A DNA stretch of 64,000 nt from Osmia lignaria lignaria. Lineage: Eukaryota; Arthropoda; Insecta; Hymenoptera; Megachilidae. The position numbers and the translations under genes are program-made. The notes below the pieces were generated by a model. It saw only the letters and a program-made list of their open reading frames with translations. It searched no databases and was not told the origin of the DNA. The stretch is from contig NW_027478167.1 in the NCBI RefSeq assembly GCF_051020975.1, positions 2,790,001 to 2,854,000 of the forward strand, read 5' to 3'. Shown here piece by piece: positions 8,552 to 22,300 of this stretch (position 1 is the stretch's first letter; every line of letters starts with the position of its first letter).

Positions 8552-11500
8552 TTGCAGATATATCTCAAGGGAAGGGGCCTGACCGACATATTTCGAGATA
8601 TTTCTTCTTCTTGTTGTTCTTCTTCTGCACAGCTAAGCTGGAAGTGGCATTTGCGGCTCGCACTAGTGCAGAGTTATCTCAAAGAAAGGGGCCACGGTGT
8701 TTCTGTATCCCTATTATGTTGGTGCGGCTTCGGAACTTTTAAATATCTCGATATATCCCGAAAACTACGCTTCTGATCAAAAAATATCATAGAACATAAA
8801 TTGTAGGAAACATAATTCTCTATAAAAAACGTCTCTTAACATTTTGCCATAGCTCGCTTCGTTTCCGAGATATTTGTAGATTCAGCTCAAAGGAACTGGC
8901 CTGACGGACATATTTCGAGATATTTCTTCTTCTTGTTGTTCTTCCTCTGCACAGCTATGCTGGAAGTGGCATTTGCAGCTCGCAATAGTGCAGAGTTATC
9001 TCAAAGAAAGGGGCCACGGTGTTTCTGTATCTCTATTATGTTGGTGCGGCTTCGGAACTTTTAAATATCTCGATGTATCTCGAGAACTACGCATCTGATC
9101 AAAAAATATCATACAACATAAAAAGTAGGAAACTTAATTCTCTACAAAAAAGGTCTCTTAACATTTCGCCATAGCTCGCTTCGTTTCCGAGATATTTGCA
9201 GATTTATCTCAAGGGAAGGGGCCTGACGGACATATTTCGAGATATTTCTTCTTCTTGTTGTCCTTCTTCTGCACAGCTAAGCTGGAAGTGGCATTTACAG
9301 CTCGCAATCGTGCAGAGTTATCTCAAAGAAAGGGGCCACGGTGTTTCTGTATCTCTATTATGTTGGTGCGGCTTCGGAACTTTTGAATATCTTGATATAT
9401 CTCGAGAACTACGCATCTGATCAAAAAATATCATAGAACATGAAAAGTAGGAAACTTAATTCTCTACAAAAAAGGTCTCTTAACATTTCGCCATAGCTCG
9501 CTTCGTTTCCGAGATATTTGCAGATTTATCTCAAGGGAAGGGGCCTGACGGACATATTTCGAGATATTTCTTCTTCTTGTTGTTCTTCTTCTGCACAGCT
9601 AAGCTGGAAGTGGCATTTGCGGCTCGCACTAGTGCAGAGTTATCTCAAAGAAAGGGGCCACGGTGTTTCTGTATCTCTATTATGTTGGTGCGGCTTCGGA
9701 ACTTTTAAATATCTCGATGTATCTCGAAAACTACGCTTCTGATCAAAAAATATCATAGAACATAAATTGTAGGAAGCATAATTCTCTACAAAAAAGGTCT
9801 CTTAACATTTTGCCATACATCGCTTCGTTTCCGAGATATTTGCAGATATATCTCAAGGGAAGGGGCCTGACCGACATATTTCGAGATATTTCTTCTTCTT
9901 GTTGTTCTTCTTCTGCACAGCTAAGCTGGAAGTGGCATTTGCGGCTCGCACTAGTGCAGAGTTATCTCAAAGAAAGGGGCCACGGTGTTTCTGTATCCCT
10001 ATTATGTTGGTGCGGCTTCGGAACTTTTAAATATCTCGATATATCTCGAAAACTACGCTTCTGATCAAAAAATATCATAGAACATAAATTGTAGGAAACA
10101 TAATTCTCTATAAAAAACGTCTCTTAACATTTTGCCATAGCTCGCTTCGTTTCCGAGATATTTGCAGATTCAGCTCAATGGAACTGGCCTGACGGACATA
10201 TTTCGAGATATTTCTTCTTCTTGTTGTTCTTCCTCTGCACAGCTAAGCTGGAAGTGGCATTTGCAGCTCGCAATAGTGCAGAGTTATCTCAAAGAAAGGG
10301 GCCACGGTGTTTCTGTATCTCTATTATGTTGGTGCGGCTTCGGAGCTTTTAAATATCTTGATATATCTCGAGAACTACGCATCTGATCAAAAAATATCAT
10401 ACAACATAAAAAGTAGGAAACTTAATTCTCTACAAAAAAGGTCTCTTAACATTTTGCCATAGCTCGCTTCGTTTCCGAGATATTTGCAGATTTATCTCAA
10501 GGGAACGGGCCTGACGGACATATTTCGAGATATTTCTTCTTCTTGTTGTTCTTCTTCTGCACAGCTAAGCTGGAACTGGCATTTGCGGCTCGCACTAGTG
10601 CAGAGTTATCTCAAAGAAAGGGGCCACGGTGTTTCTGTATCTCTATTATGTTGGTGCGGCTTCGGAACTTTTAAATATCTCGATGTATCTCGAAAACTAC
10701 GCTTCTGATCAAAAAATATCATACAACATAAATTGTAGGAAGCATAATTCTCTACAAAAAAGGTCTCTTAACATTTTGCCATAGCTCGCTTCGTTTCCGA
10801 GATATTTGCAGATATATCTCAAGGGAAGGGGCCTGACGGACATATTTCGAGATATTTCTTCTTCTTGTTGTTCTTCTTCTGCACAGCTAAGCTGGAAGTG
10901 GCATTTGCGGCTCGCACTAGTGCAGAGTTATCTCAAAGAAAGGGGCCACGGTGTTTCTGTATCCCTATTATGTTGGTGCGGCTTCGGAACTTTTAAATAT
11001 CTCGATATATCTCGAAAACTACGCTTCTGATCAAAAAATATCATAGAACATAAATTGTAGGAAACATAATTCTCTATAAAAAACGTCTCTTAACATTTTG
11101 CCATAGCTCGCTTCGTTTCCGAGATATTTGCAGATTCAGCTCAAAGGAACTGGCCTGACGGACATATTTCGAGATATTTCTTCTTCTTGTTGTTCTTCCT
11201 CTGCACAGCTATGCTGAAAGTGGCATTTGCAGCTCGCAATAGTGCAGAGTTATCTCAAAGAAAGGGGCCACGGTGTTTCTGTATCTCTATTATGTTGGTG
11301 CGGCTTCGGAACTTTTAAATATCTTGATATATCTCGAGAACTACGCATCTGATCAAAAAATATCATAGAACATAAAAAGTAGGAAACTTAATTCTCTACA
11401 AAAAAGGTCTCTTAACATTTCGCCATAGCTCGCTTCGTTTCCGAGATATTTGCAGATTTATCTCAAGGGAAGGGGCCTGACGGACATATTTCGAGATATT

Positions 11501-12093
11501 TCTTCTTCTTGTTGTCCTTCTTCTGCACAGCTAAGCTGGAAGTGGCATTTACAGCTCGCAATCGTGCAGAGTTATCTCAAAGAAAGGGGCCACGGTGTTT
11601 CTGTATCTCTATTATGTTGGTGCGGCTTCGGAACTCTTAAATATCTTGATATATCTCGAGAACTACGCATCTGATCAAAAAATATCATAGAACATGAAAA
11701 GTAGGAAACTTAATTCTCTACAAAAAAGGTCTCTTAACATTTCGCCATAGCTCGCTTCGTTTCCGAGATATTTGCAGATTTATCTCAAGGGAAGGGGCCT
11801 GACGGACATATTTCGAGATATTTCTTCTTCTTGTTGTTCTTCTTCTGCACAGCTAAGCTGGAAGTGGCATTTGCGGCTCGCACTAGTGCAGAGTTATCTC
11901 AAAGAAAGGGGCCACGGTGTTTCTGTATCCCTATTATGTTGGTGCGGCTTCGGAACGTTTAAATACCTCGATATATCTCGAAAACTACGCTTCTGATCAA
12001 AAAATATCATAGAACATAAATTGTAGGAAACATAATTCTCTATAAAAAACGTCTCTTAACATTTTGCCATAGCTCGCTTCGTTTCCGAGATAT
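8230..12093 (+). repeat. Heptamer duplication (2,254-bp spacing): m26-m30 and m33-m37
   Basis: Offset seven monomers. m26/m33 share CTGGAACTGGC and CATACAACATAAATTG; m28/m35 share the rare CAGCTATGCTG; m29/m36 share TTGTCC with CAATCGTGCAG and the tail ACATGAAAAGTAGG. The match fades after m30/m37. It overlies the trimer pattern and is therefore a later event. Confidence 0.7.
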
Positions 12094-14025
12094 TTGCAGA
12101 TTCAGCTCAAAGGAACTGGCCTGACGGACATATTTCGAGATATGTCTTCTTCTTGTTGTTCTTCCTCTGCACAGCTAAGCTGGAAGTGGCATTTGCAGCT
12201 CGCAATAGTGCAGAGTTATCTCAAAGAAAGGGGCCACGGTGTTTCTGTATCTCTATTATGTTGGTGCGGCTTCGGAGCTTTTAAATATCTTGATATATCT
12301 CGAGAACTACGCATCTGATCAAAAAATATCATAGAACATAAAAAGTAGGAAACTTAATTCTCTACAAAAAAGGTCTCTTAACATTTCGCCATAGCTCGCT
12401 TCGTTTCCGAGATATTTGCAGATTTATCTCAAGGGAAGGGGCCTGACGGACATATTTCGAGATATTTCTTCTTCTTGTTGTCCTTCTTCTGCACAGCTAA
12501 GCTGGAAGTGGCATTTACAGCTCGCAATCGTGCAGAGTTATCTCAAAGAAAGGGGCCACGGTGTTTCTGTATCTCTATTATGTTGGTGCGGCTTCGGAAC
12601 TTTTAAATATCTTGATATATCTCGAGAACTACGCATCTGATCAAAAAATATCATAGAACATAAAAAGTAGGAAACTTCATTCTCTACAAAAAAGGTCTCT
12701 TAACATTTCGCCATAGCTCGCTTCGATTCCGAGATATTTGCAGATTTATCTCAAGGGAAGGGGCCTGACGGACATATTTCGAGATATTTCTTCTTCTTGT
12801 TGTTCTTCTTCTGCACAGCTAAGCTGGAAGTGGCATTTGCGGCTCGCACTAGTGCAGAGTTATCTCACAGAATGGGGCCACGGTGTTTCTGTATCCCTAT
12901 TATGTTGGTGCGGCTTCGGAACTTTTAAATACCTCGATATATCTCGAAAACTACGCTTCTGATCAAAAAATATCATAGAACATAAATTGTAGGAAACATA
13001 ATTCTCTACAAAAAACGTCTCTTAACATTTTGCCATAGCTCGCTTCGTTTCCGAGATATTTGCAGATTCAGCTCAAAGGAACTGGCCTGACGGACATATT
13101 TCGAGATATTTCTTCTTCTTGTTGTTCTTCCTCTGCACAGCTAAGCTGGAAGTGGCATTTGCAGCTCGCAATAGTGCAGAGTTATCTCAAAGAATGGGGC
13201 CACGGTGTTTCTGTATCTCTATTATGTTGGTGCGGCTTCGGAACTTTTAAATATCTTGATATATCTCGAGAACTACGCATCTGATCAAAAAATATCATAC
13301 AACATAAAAAGTAGGAAACTTAATTCTCTACAAAAAAGGTCTCTTAACATTTTGCCATAGCTCGCTTCGTTTCCGAGATATTTGCAGATTTATCTCAAGG
13401 GAAGGGGCCTGACGGACATATTTCGAGATATTTCTTCTTCTTGTTGTTCTTCTTCTGCACAACTAAGCTGGAACTGGCATTTGCGGCTCGCACTAGTGCA
13501 GAGTTATCTCAAAGAAAGGGGCCACGGTGTTTCTGTATCTCTATTATGTTGGTGCGGCTTCGGAACTTTTAAATATCTCCATGTATCTCGAAAACTACGC
13601 TTCTGATCAAAAAATATCATAGAACATAAATTGTAGGAAGCATAATTCTCTACAAAAAAGGTCTCTCAACATTTTGCCATAGCTCGCTTCGTTTCCGAGA
13701 TATTTGCAGATATATCTCAAGGGAAGGGGCCTGACCGACATATTTCGAGATATTTCTTCTTCTTGTTGTTCTTCTTCTGCACAGCTAAGCTGGAAGTGGC
13801 ATTTGCGGCTCGCACTAGTGCAGTGTTATCTCAACGAAAGGGGCCACGGTGTTTCTGTATCCCTATTATGTTGGTGCGGCTTCGGAACTTTTAAATATCT
13901 CGATATATCTCGAAAACTACGCTTCTGATCAAAAAATATCATAGAACATAAAAAGTAGGAAACATAATTCTCTACAAAAAAGGTCTCTTAACATTTTGCC
14001 ATACCTCGCTTCGTTTCCGAGATAT

Positions 14026-16541
14026 TTGCAGATTTATCTCAAGGGAAGGGGCCTGACGGACATATTTCGAGATATTTCTTCTTCTTGTTGTTCTTCTTCT
14101 GCACAGCTAAGCTGGAAGTGGCATTTGCAGCTCGCAATAGTGCAGAGTTATCTCAAAGAAAGGGGCCACGGTGTTTCTGTATCTCTATTATGTTGGTGCG
14201 GCTTCGGAACTTTTAGATGTCTTGATATATCTCGAGAACTACGCATCTGATCAAAAAATATCATAGAACATAAAAAGTAGGAAACTTAATTCTCTACAAA
14301 AAAGGTCTCTTAACATTTTGCCATAGCTCGCTTCGTTTCCGAGATATTTGCAGATTTATCTCAAGGGAAGGGGCCTGACGGACATATTTCGAGATATTTC
14401 TTCTTCTTGTTGTTCTTCTTCTGCACAGCTAAGCTGGAAGTGGCATTTGCAGCTCGCAATAGTGCAGAGTCATCTCAAAGAAAGGGGCCGCGGTGTTTCT
14501 GTATCTCTATTATGTTGGTGCGGCTTCGGAACTTTTAAATATCTCGATATATCTCGAAAACTACGCTTCTGATCAAAAAATATCATAGAACATAAATTGT
14601 AGGAAACATAATTCTCGACAAAAAAGGTCTCTTAACATTTTGCCATAGCTCGCTTCGTTTCCGACATATTTGCAGATATATCTCAAGGGAAGGGGCCTGA
14701 CGGACATATTTCAAGATATTTCTTCTTCTTGTTGTTCTTCTTCTGCACAGCTAAGCTGGAAGTGGCATTTACAGCTCGCAATAGTGCAGAGTTATCTCAA
14801 AGAAAGGGGCCACGGTGTTTCTGTATCTTTATTATGTTGGTGCGGCTTCGGAACTTTTAAATATCTTGATATATCCCGAGAACTACGCATCTGATCAAAA
14901 AATGTCATCGAACGTAAAAAGTAGGAAACTTAATTCTCTACAAAAAAGGTCTCTTAACATTTTGCCATAGCTCTCTTCGTTTCCGAGATATTTCCAGATT
15001 TATCTCAAGGGAAGGGGCCTGACGGACATATTTCGAGATATTTCTTCTTCTTGTTGTTCTTCTTCTGCACAGCTATGCTGGAAGTGGCATTTGCAGCTCG
15101 CAATAGTGCAGAGTTATCTGAAAGAAAGGGGCCACGGTGTTTCTGTATCTCTATTATGTTGGTGCGGCTTCCGAACTTTTAAATATCTTGATATATCTCG
15201 AGAACTACGCATCACATCAAAAAATATTATAGAACATAAAAAGTAGGAAACTTAATTCTCTACAAAAAAGGTCTCTTAACATTTTGCCATAGCTCTCTTC
15301 GTTTCCGAGATATTTGCAGATTTATCTCAAGGGAAGGGGCCTGACGGACATATTTCGAGATATTTCTTCTTCTTGATGTTCTTCTTCTGCACAGCTAAGC
15401 TGGAACTGGCATTTGCAGCTCGCAATAGTGCAGAGTTATCTCAAAGAAAGGGGCCACGGTGTTTCTGTATCTCTATTATGTTGGTGCGGCTTCGGAACTT
15501 TTAAATATCTTGATATATCTCGAGAACTACGCATCTGATCAAAAAATATCATAGAACATAAAACGTAGGAAACTTAATTCTCTACAAAAAAGGTCTCTCA
15601 ACATTTTGCCATAGCTCTCTTCGTTTCCGAGATATTTGCAGATTTATCTCAAGGGAAGGGGCCTGACGGACATATTTCGAGATATTTCTTCTTCTTGTTG
15701 TTCGTCTTCTGCACAGCTAAACTGGAAGTGGCATTTCCAGCTCGCAGTAGTGCAGAGTTATCTCAAAGAGAGGGGCCACGGTGTTTCTGTATCTCTATTA
15801 TGTTGGTGCGGCTTCGGAACTTTTAAATATCTCGATATATCTCGAAAACTACGCTTCTGATCAAAAAATATCATAGAACATAAATTGTAGGAAACATAAT
15901 TTTCTACAAAAAAGGTCTCTTAACATTTTGCCATAGCTCGCTTCGTTTCCGAGATATTTGCAGATATATCTCAAGGGAAGGGGCCTGACGGACATATTTC
16001 GAGATATTTCTTCTTCTTGTTGTTCTTCTTCTGCACAGCTAAGCTGGAAGTGGCATTTACAGCTCGCAATAGTGCAGAGTTATCTCAAAGAACGGGGCCA
16101 CGGTGTTTCTGTATCTCTATTATGTTGGTGCGGCTTCGGAACTTTTAAATATCTTGATATATCTCGAGAACTACGCATCAGATCAAAAAATATTATAGAA
16201 CATAAAAAGTAGGAAACTTAATTCTCTACAAAAAAGGTCTCTTAACATTTTGCCATAGCTCTCTTCGTTTCCGAGATATTTGCAGATTTATCTCAAGGGA
16301 AGGGGCCTGACGGACATATTTCGAGATATTTCTTCTTCTTGATGTTCTTCTTCTGCACAGCTAAGCTGGAAGTGGCATTTGCAGCTCGCAATAGTGCAGA
16401 GTTATCTCAAAGAAAGGGGCCACGGTGTTTCTGTATCTCTATTATGTTGGTGCGGCTTCGGAACTTTTAAATATCTTGATATATCTCGAGAACTACGCAT
16501 CTGATCAAAAAATATCATAGAACATAAAACGTAGGAAACTT
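14026..16541 (+). repeat. Satellite segment m44-m51 with trimer relation
   Basis: m47 (14992) and m50 (15958) share an altered tail (CATCACATC or CATCAGATC with AATATTATAG). m48 (15314) and m51 (16280) share TTGATGTTC and AAAACGTAGG. The spacing is 966 bp. The variant GCTCTCTTCG in place of GCTCGCTTCG first appears here, before 14992, and then recurs through the middle of the array. m45 carries CATCTCAAAG and GGCCGCGG, both private. Confidence 0.7.
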
Positions 16542-19308
16542 AATTCTCTACAAAAAAGGTCTCTCAACATTTTGCCATAGCTCGCTTCGTTTCCGAGATA
16601 TTTGCAGATTTATCTCAAGGGAAGGGGCCTGACGGACATATTTCGAGATATTTCTTCTTCTTGTTGTTCTTCTTCTGCACAGCTAAGCTGGAAGTGGCAT
16701 TTGCGGCTCGCACTAGTGCAGAGTTATCTCAACGAAAGGGGCCACGGTGTTTCTGTATCTCTATTATGTTGGTGCGGCTTCGGAACTTTTAAATATCTCG
16801 ATATATCTCGAAAACTACGCTTCTGATCAAAAAATATCATAGAACCTAAATTGTAGGAAACTTAATTCTCTACAAAAAAGGTCTCTCAACATTTTGCCAT
16901 AGCTCGCTTCGTTTCCGAGATATTTGCAGATTTATCTCAAGGGAAGGGGCCTGACGGACATATTTCGAGATATTTCTTCTTCTTGTTGTTCTTCTTCTGC
17001 ACAGCTAAGCTGGAAGTGGCATTTGCGGCTCGCACTAGTGCAGAGTTATCTCAAAGAAAGGGGCCACGGTGTTTCTGTATCTCTATTATGTTGGTGCGGC
17101 TTCGGAACTTTTAGATATCTTGATATATCTCGAGAACTACGCATCTGATCAAAAAATATCATAGAACATAAAAAGTAGGAAACTTAATTCTCTACAAAAA
17201 AGGTCTCTTAACATTTTGCCATAGCTCGCTTGGTTTCCGAGATATTTGCAGATATATCTCAAGGGAAGGGGCCTGACGGACATATTTCGAGATATTTCTT
17301 CTTCTTGTTGTTCTTCTTCTGCACAGCTAAGCTGGAAGTGGCATTTGCAGCTCGCAATAGTGCAGAGTTATCTCGAAGAAAGGGGCCACGGTGTTTCTGT
17401 ATCTCTATTATGTTGGTGCGGCTTCGGAACTTTTAGATATCTTGATATATCTCGAGAACTACGCATCTGATCAAAAAATATCATAGAACATAAAAAGTAG
17501 GAAACTTAATTCTCTACAAAAAAGGTCTCTTAACATTTTGCCATAGCTCGCTTCGTTTCCGAGATATTTGCAGATTTATCTCAAGGGAAGGGGCCTGACG
17601 GACATATTTCGAGATATTTCTTCTTCTTGTTGTTCTTCTTCTGCACAGCTAAGCTGGAAGTGGCATTTACAGCGCGCAATAGTGCAGAGTTATCTCAAAG
17701 AAAGGGGCCACGGTGTTTCTGTATCTCTATTATGTTGGTGCGGCTTCGGAACTTTTAAATATCTTGATATATCTCGAGAACTACGCATCTGATCAAAAAA
17801 TATCATAGAACATAAAACGTAGGAAACTGAATTCTCTACAAAAAAGGTCTCTCAACATTTTGCCATAGCTCGCTTCGTTTCCGAGATATTTGCAGATTTA
17901 TCTCAAGGGAAGGGGCCTGACGGACATATTTCGAGATATTTCTTCTTCTTGTTGTTCTTCTTCTGCACAGCTAAGCTGGAAGTGGCATTTGCGGCTCGCA
18001 CTAGTGCAGAGTTATCTCAACGAAAGGGGCCACGGTGTTTCTGTATCTCTATTATGTTGGTGCGGCTTCGGAACTTTTAAATATCTCGATATATCTCGAA
18101 AACTACGCTTCTGATCAAAAAATATCATAGAACCTAAATTGTAGGAAACTTAATTCTCTACAAAAAAGGTCTCTCAACATTTTGCCATAGCTCGCTTCGT
18201 TTCCGAGATATTTGCAGATTTATCTCAAGGGAAGGGGCCTGACGGACATATTTCGAGATATTTCTTCTTCTTGTTGTTCTTCTTCTGCACAGCTAAGCTG
18301 GAAGTGGCATTTGCGGCTCGCACTAGTGCAGAGTTATCTCAAAGAAAGGGGCCACGGTGTTTCTGTATCTCTATTATGTTGGTGCGGCTTCGGAACTTTT
18401 AGATATCTTGATATATCTCGAGAACTACGCATCTGATCAAAAAATATCATAGAACATAAAAAGTAGGAAACTTAATTCTCTACAAAAAAGGTCTCTTAAC
18501 ATTTTGCCATAGCTCGCTTGGTTTCCGAGATATTTGCAGATATATCTCAAGGGAAGGGGCCTGACGGACATATTTCGAGATATTTCTTCTTCTTGTTGTT
18601 CTTCTTCTGCACAGCTAAGCTGGAAGTGGCATTTGCAGCTCGCAATAGTGCAGAGTTATCTCGAAGAAAGGGGCCACGGTGTTTCTGTATCTCTATTATG
18701 TTGGTGCGGCTTCGGAACTTTTAGATATCTTGATATATCTCGAGAACTACGCATCTGATCAAAAAATATCATAGAACATAAAAAGTAGGAAACTTAATTC
18801 TCTACAAAAAAGGTCTCTTAACATTTTGCCATAGCTCGCTTCGTTTCCGAGATATTTGCAGATTTATCTCAAGGGAAGGGGCCTGACGGACATATTTCGA
18901 GATATTTCTTCTTCTTGTTGTTCTTCTTCTGCACAGCTAAGCTGGAAGTGGCATTTACAGCGCGCAATAGTGCAGAGTTATCTCAAAGAAAGGGGCCACG
19001 GTGTTTCTGTATCTCTATTATGTTGGTGCGGCTTCGGAACTTTTAAATATCTTGATATATCTCGAGAACTACGCATCTGATCAAAAAATATCATAGAACA
19101 TAAAACGTAGGAAACTGAATTCTCTACAAAAAAGGTCTCTCAACATTTTGCCATAGCTCGCTTCGTTTCCGAGATATTTGCAGATTTATCTCAAGGGAAG
19201 GGGCCTGACGGACATATTTCGAGATATTTCTTCTTCTTGTTGTTCTTCTTCTGCACAGCTAAGCTGGAAGTGGCATTTGCGGCTCGCACTAGTGCAGAGT
19301 TATCTCAA
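16542..19308 (+). repeat. Tetramer tandem duplication (1,288 bp), about 2.15 copies
   Basis: Bases 16542-18020 match 17830-19308 with no difference that I found. Rare shared variants: AACCTAAATTG (16845, 18133), GCTTGGTTTCC (17228, 18516), TCTCGAAGAAAGG, and AGCGCGCAATAG (17672, 18960). Left edge: T at 16541 against G at 17829. Right edge: C at 18021 against A at 19309. This is the cleanest short HOR in the window and implies a very recent exchange. Confidence 0.9.
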
Positions 19309-22300
19309 AGAAAGGGGCCACGGTGTTTCTGTATCTCTATTATGTTGGTGCGGCTTCGGAACTTTTAAATATCTCGATATATCTCGAAAACTACGCTTCT
19401 GATCAAAAAATATCATAGAACATAAATTGTAGCAAACATAATTCTCTACAAAAAAGGTCTCTTAACATTTTGCCATAGCTCGCTTCGTTTCCGAGATATT
19501 TGCAGATATATCTCAAGGGAAGGGGCCTGACGGACATATTTCGAGATATTTCTTCTTCTTGTTGTTCTTCTTCTGCACAGCTAAGCTGGAAGTGGCATTT
19601 ACAGCTCGCAATAGTGCAGAGTTATCTCAAAGAAAGGGGCCACGGTGTTTCTGTATCTCTATTATGTTGGTGCGGCTTCGGAACTTTTAAATATCTTGAT
19701 ATATCTCGAGAACTACGCATCAGATCAAAAAATATGATACAACATAAAAAGTAGAAAACTTAATTCTCTACAAAAAAGGTCTCTTAACATTTTGCCATAG
19801 CTCTCTTCGTTTCCGAGATATTTGCAGATTTATCTCAAGGGAAGGGGCCTGACGGACATATTTCGAGATATTTCTTCTTCTTGTTGTTCTTCTTCTGCAC
19901 AGCTAAGCTGGAAGTGGCATTTACAGCTCGCAATACTGCAGAGTTATCTCAAAGAAAGGGGCCACGGTGTTTCTGTATCCCTATTATGTTGGTGCGGCTT
20001 CGGAACTTTTAAATATCTCGATATATCTCGAAAACTACGCTTCTGATCAAAAAATATCATAGAACATAAATTGTAGGAAACATAATTCTCTACAAAAAAC
20101 GTCTCTTAACATTTTGCCATAGCTCGCTTAGTTTCCGAGATATTTGCAGATTCACCTCAAAGGAACTGGCCTGACGGACATATTTCGAGATATTTCTTCT
20201 TCTTGTTGTTCTTCCTCCGCACAGCTAAGCTGGAAGTGGCATTTGCAGCTCGCAATAGTGCAGAGTTATCTCAAAGAAAGGGGCCACGGTGTTTCTGTAT
20301 CTCTATTATGTTGGTGCGGCTTTGGAACTTTTAAATATCTCGATATATCTCGAAAACTACGCTTCTGATCAAAAAATATCATAGAACATAAATTGTAGGA
20401 AACATAATTCTCTACAAAAAAGGTCTCTTAACATTTTGCCATAGCTCGCTTCGTTTCCGAGATATTTGCAGATATATCTCAAGGGAAGGGGCCTGACGGA
20501 CATATTTCGAGATATTTCTTCTTCTTGTTGTTCTTCTTCTGCACAGCTAAGCTGGAAGTGGCATTTGCGGCTCGCACTAGTGCAGAGTTATCTCAACGAA
20601 AGGGGCCACGGTGTTTCTGTATCTCTATTATGTTGGTGCGGCTTCGGAACTTTTAAATATCTCGATATATCTCGAAAACTACGCTTCTGATCAAAAAATA
20701 TCATAGAACATAAATTGTAGCAAACATAATTCTCTACAAAAAAGGTCTCTTAACATTTTGCCATAGCTCGCTTCGTTTCCGAGATATTTGCAGATATATC
20801 TCAAGGGAAGGGGCCTGACGGACATATTTCGAGATATTTCTTCTTCTTGTTGTTCTTCTTCTGCACAGCTAAGCTGGAAGTGGCATTTACAGCTCGCAAT
20901 ACTGCAGAGTTATCTCAAAGAAAGGGGCCACGGTGTTTCTGTATCCCTATTATGTTGGTGCGGCTTCGGAACTTTTAAATATCTCGATATATCTCGAAAA
21001 CTACGCTTCTGATCAAAAAATATCATAGAACATAAATTGTAGGAAACATAATTCTCTACAAAAAACGTCTCTTAACATTTTGCCATAGCTCGCTTCGTTT
21101 CCGAGATATTTGCAGATTCAGCTCAAAGGAACTGGCCTGACGGACATATTTCGAGATATTTCTTCTTCTTGTTGTTCTTCCTCTGCACAGCTAAGCTGGA
21201 AGTGGCATTTGCAGCTCGCAATAGTGCAGAGTTATCTCAAAGAAAGGGGCCACGGTGTTTCTGTATCTCTATTATGTTGGTGCGGCTTTGGAACTTTTAA
21301 ATATCTCGATATATCTCGAAAACTACGCTTCTGATCAAAAAATATCATAGAACATAAATTGTAGGAAACATAATTCTCTACAAAAAAGGTCTCTTAACAT
21401 TTTGCCATAGCTCGCTTCGTTTCCGAGATATTTGCAGATATATCTCAAGGGAAGGGCCCTGACGGACATATTTCGAGATATGTCTTCTTCTTGTTGTTCT
21501 TCTTCTGCACAGCTAAGCTGGAAGTGGCATTTACAGCTCGCAATAGTGCAGAGTTATCTCAAAGAGAGGGGCCACGGTGTTTCTGTATCTCTATTATGTT
21601 GGTGCGGCTTCGGAACTTTTAAATATCTTGATATATCTCGAGAACTACGCATCTGATCAAAAAATATCATAGAACATAAAAAGTAGGAAACTTAATTCTC
21701 TACAAAAAATGTCTCCTAACATTTTGCCATAGCTCGCTTCGTTTCCGAGATATTTGCAGATTTATCTCAAGGGAAGGGGCCTGACGGACATATTTCGAGA
21801 TATTTCTTCTTCTTGTTGTTCTTCTTCTGCACAGCTAAACTGGAAGTGGCATTTCCAGCTCGCAATAGTGCAGAGTTATCTCAAAGAGAGGGGCCACGGT
21901 GTTTCTGTATCTCTATTATGTTGGTGCGGCTTCGGAACTTTTAAATATCTCGATATATCTCGAAAACTACCCTTCTCACCAAAAAATATCATAGAACATA
22001 AATTGTACGAAACATAATTCTCTACAAAAAAGGTCTCTTAACATTTTGCCATAGCTCGCTTCGTTTCCGAGATATTTGCAGATATATCTCAAGGGAAGGG
22101 GCCTGACGGACATATTTCGAGATATGTCTTCTTCTTGTTGTTCTTCTTCTGCACAGCTAAGCTGGAAGTGGCATTTACAGCTCGCAATAGTGCAGAGTTA
22201 TCTCAAAGAGAGGGGCCACGGTGTTTCTGTATCTCTATTATGTTGGTGCGGCTTCGGAACTTTTAAATATCTTGATATATCTCGAGAACTACGCATCTGA

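Larger units (their letters stand above)
5977..14025 (+). repeat. Trimer HOR (966 bp), monomers m19-m43
   Basis: The order of classes is [first slot] - [P: GTATCCCTATTATG, K/F tail, often CTGACCGACAT] - [Q: ATTCAGCTCAAAGGAACTGG]. The first slot is filled by one of two alleles: CTGGAACTGGC (5977, 7265, 8230, 10484, 13382) or TTGTCCTTCTTC (6299, 9196, 11450, 12416). Extra monomers break the phase at m19/m20 and m30/m31. So a trimer has been amplified while its first position stayed polymorphic. Confidence 0.8.
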
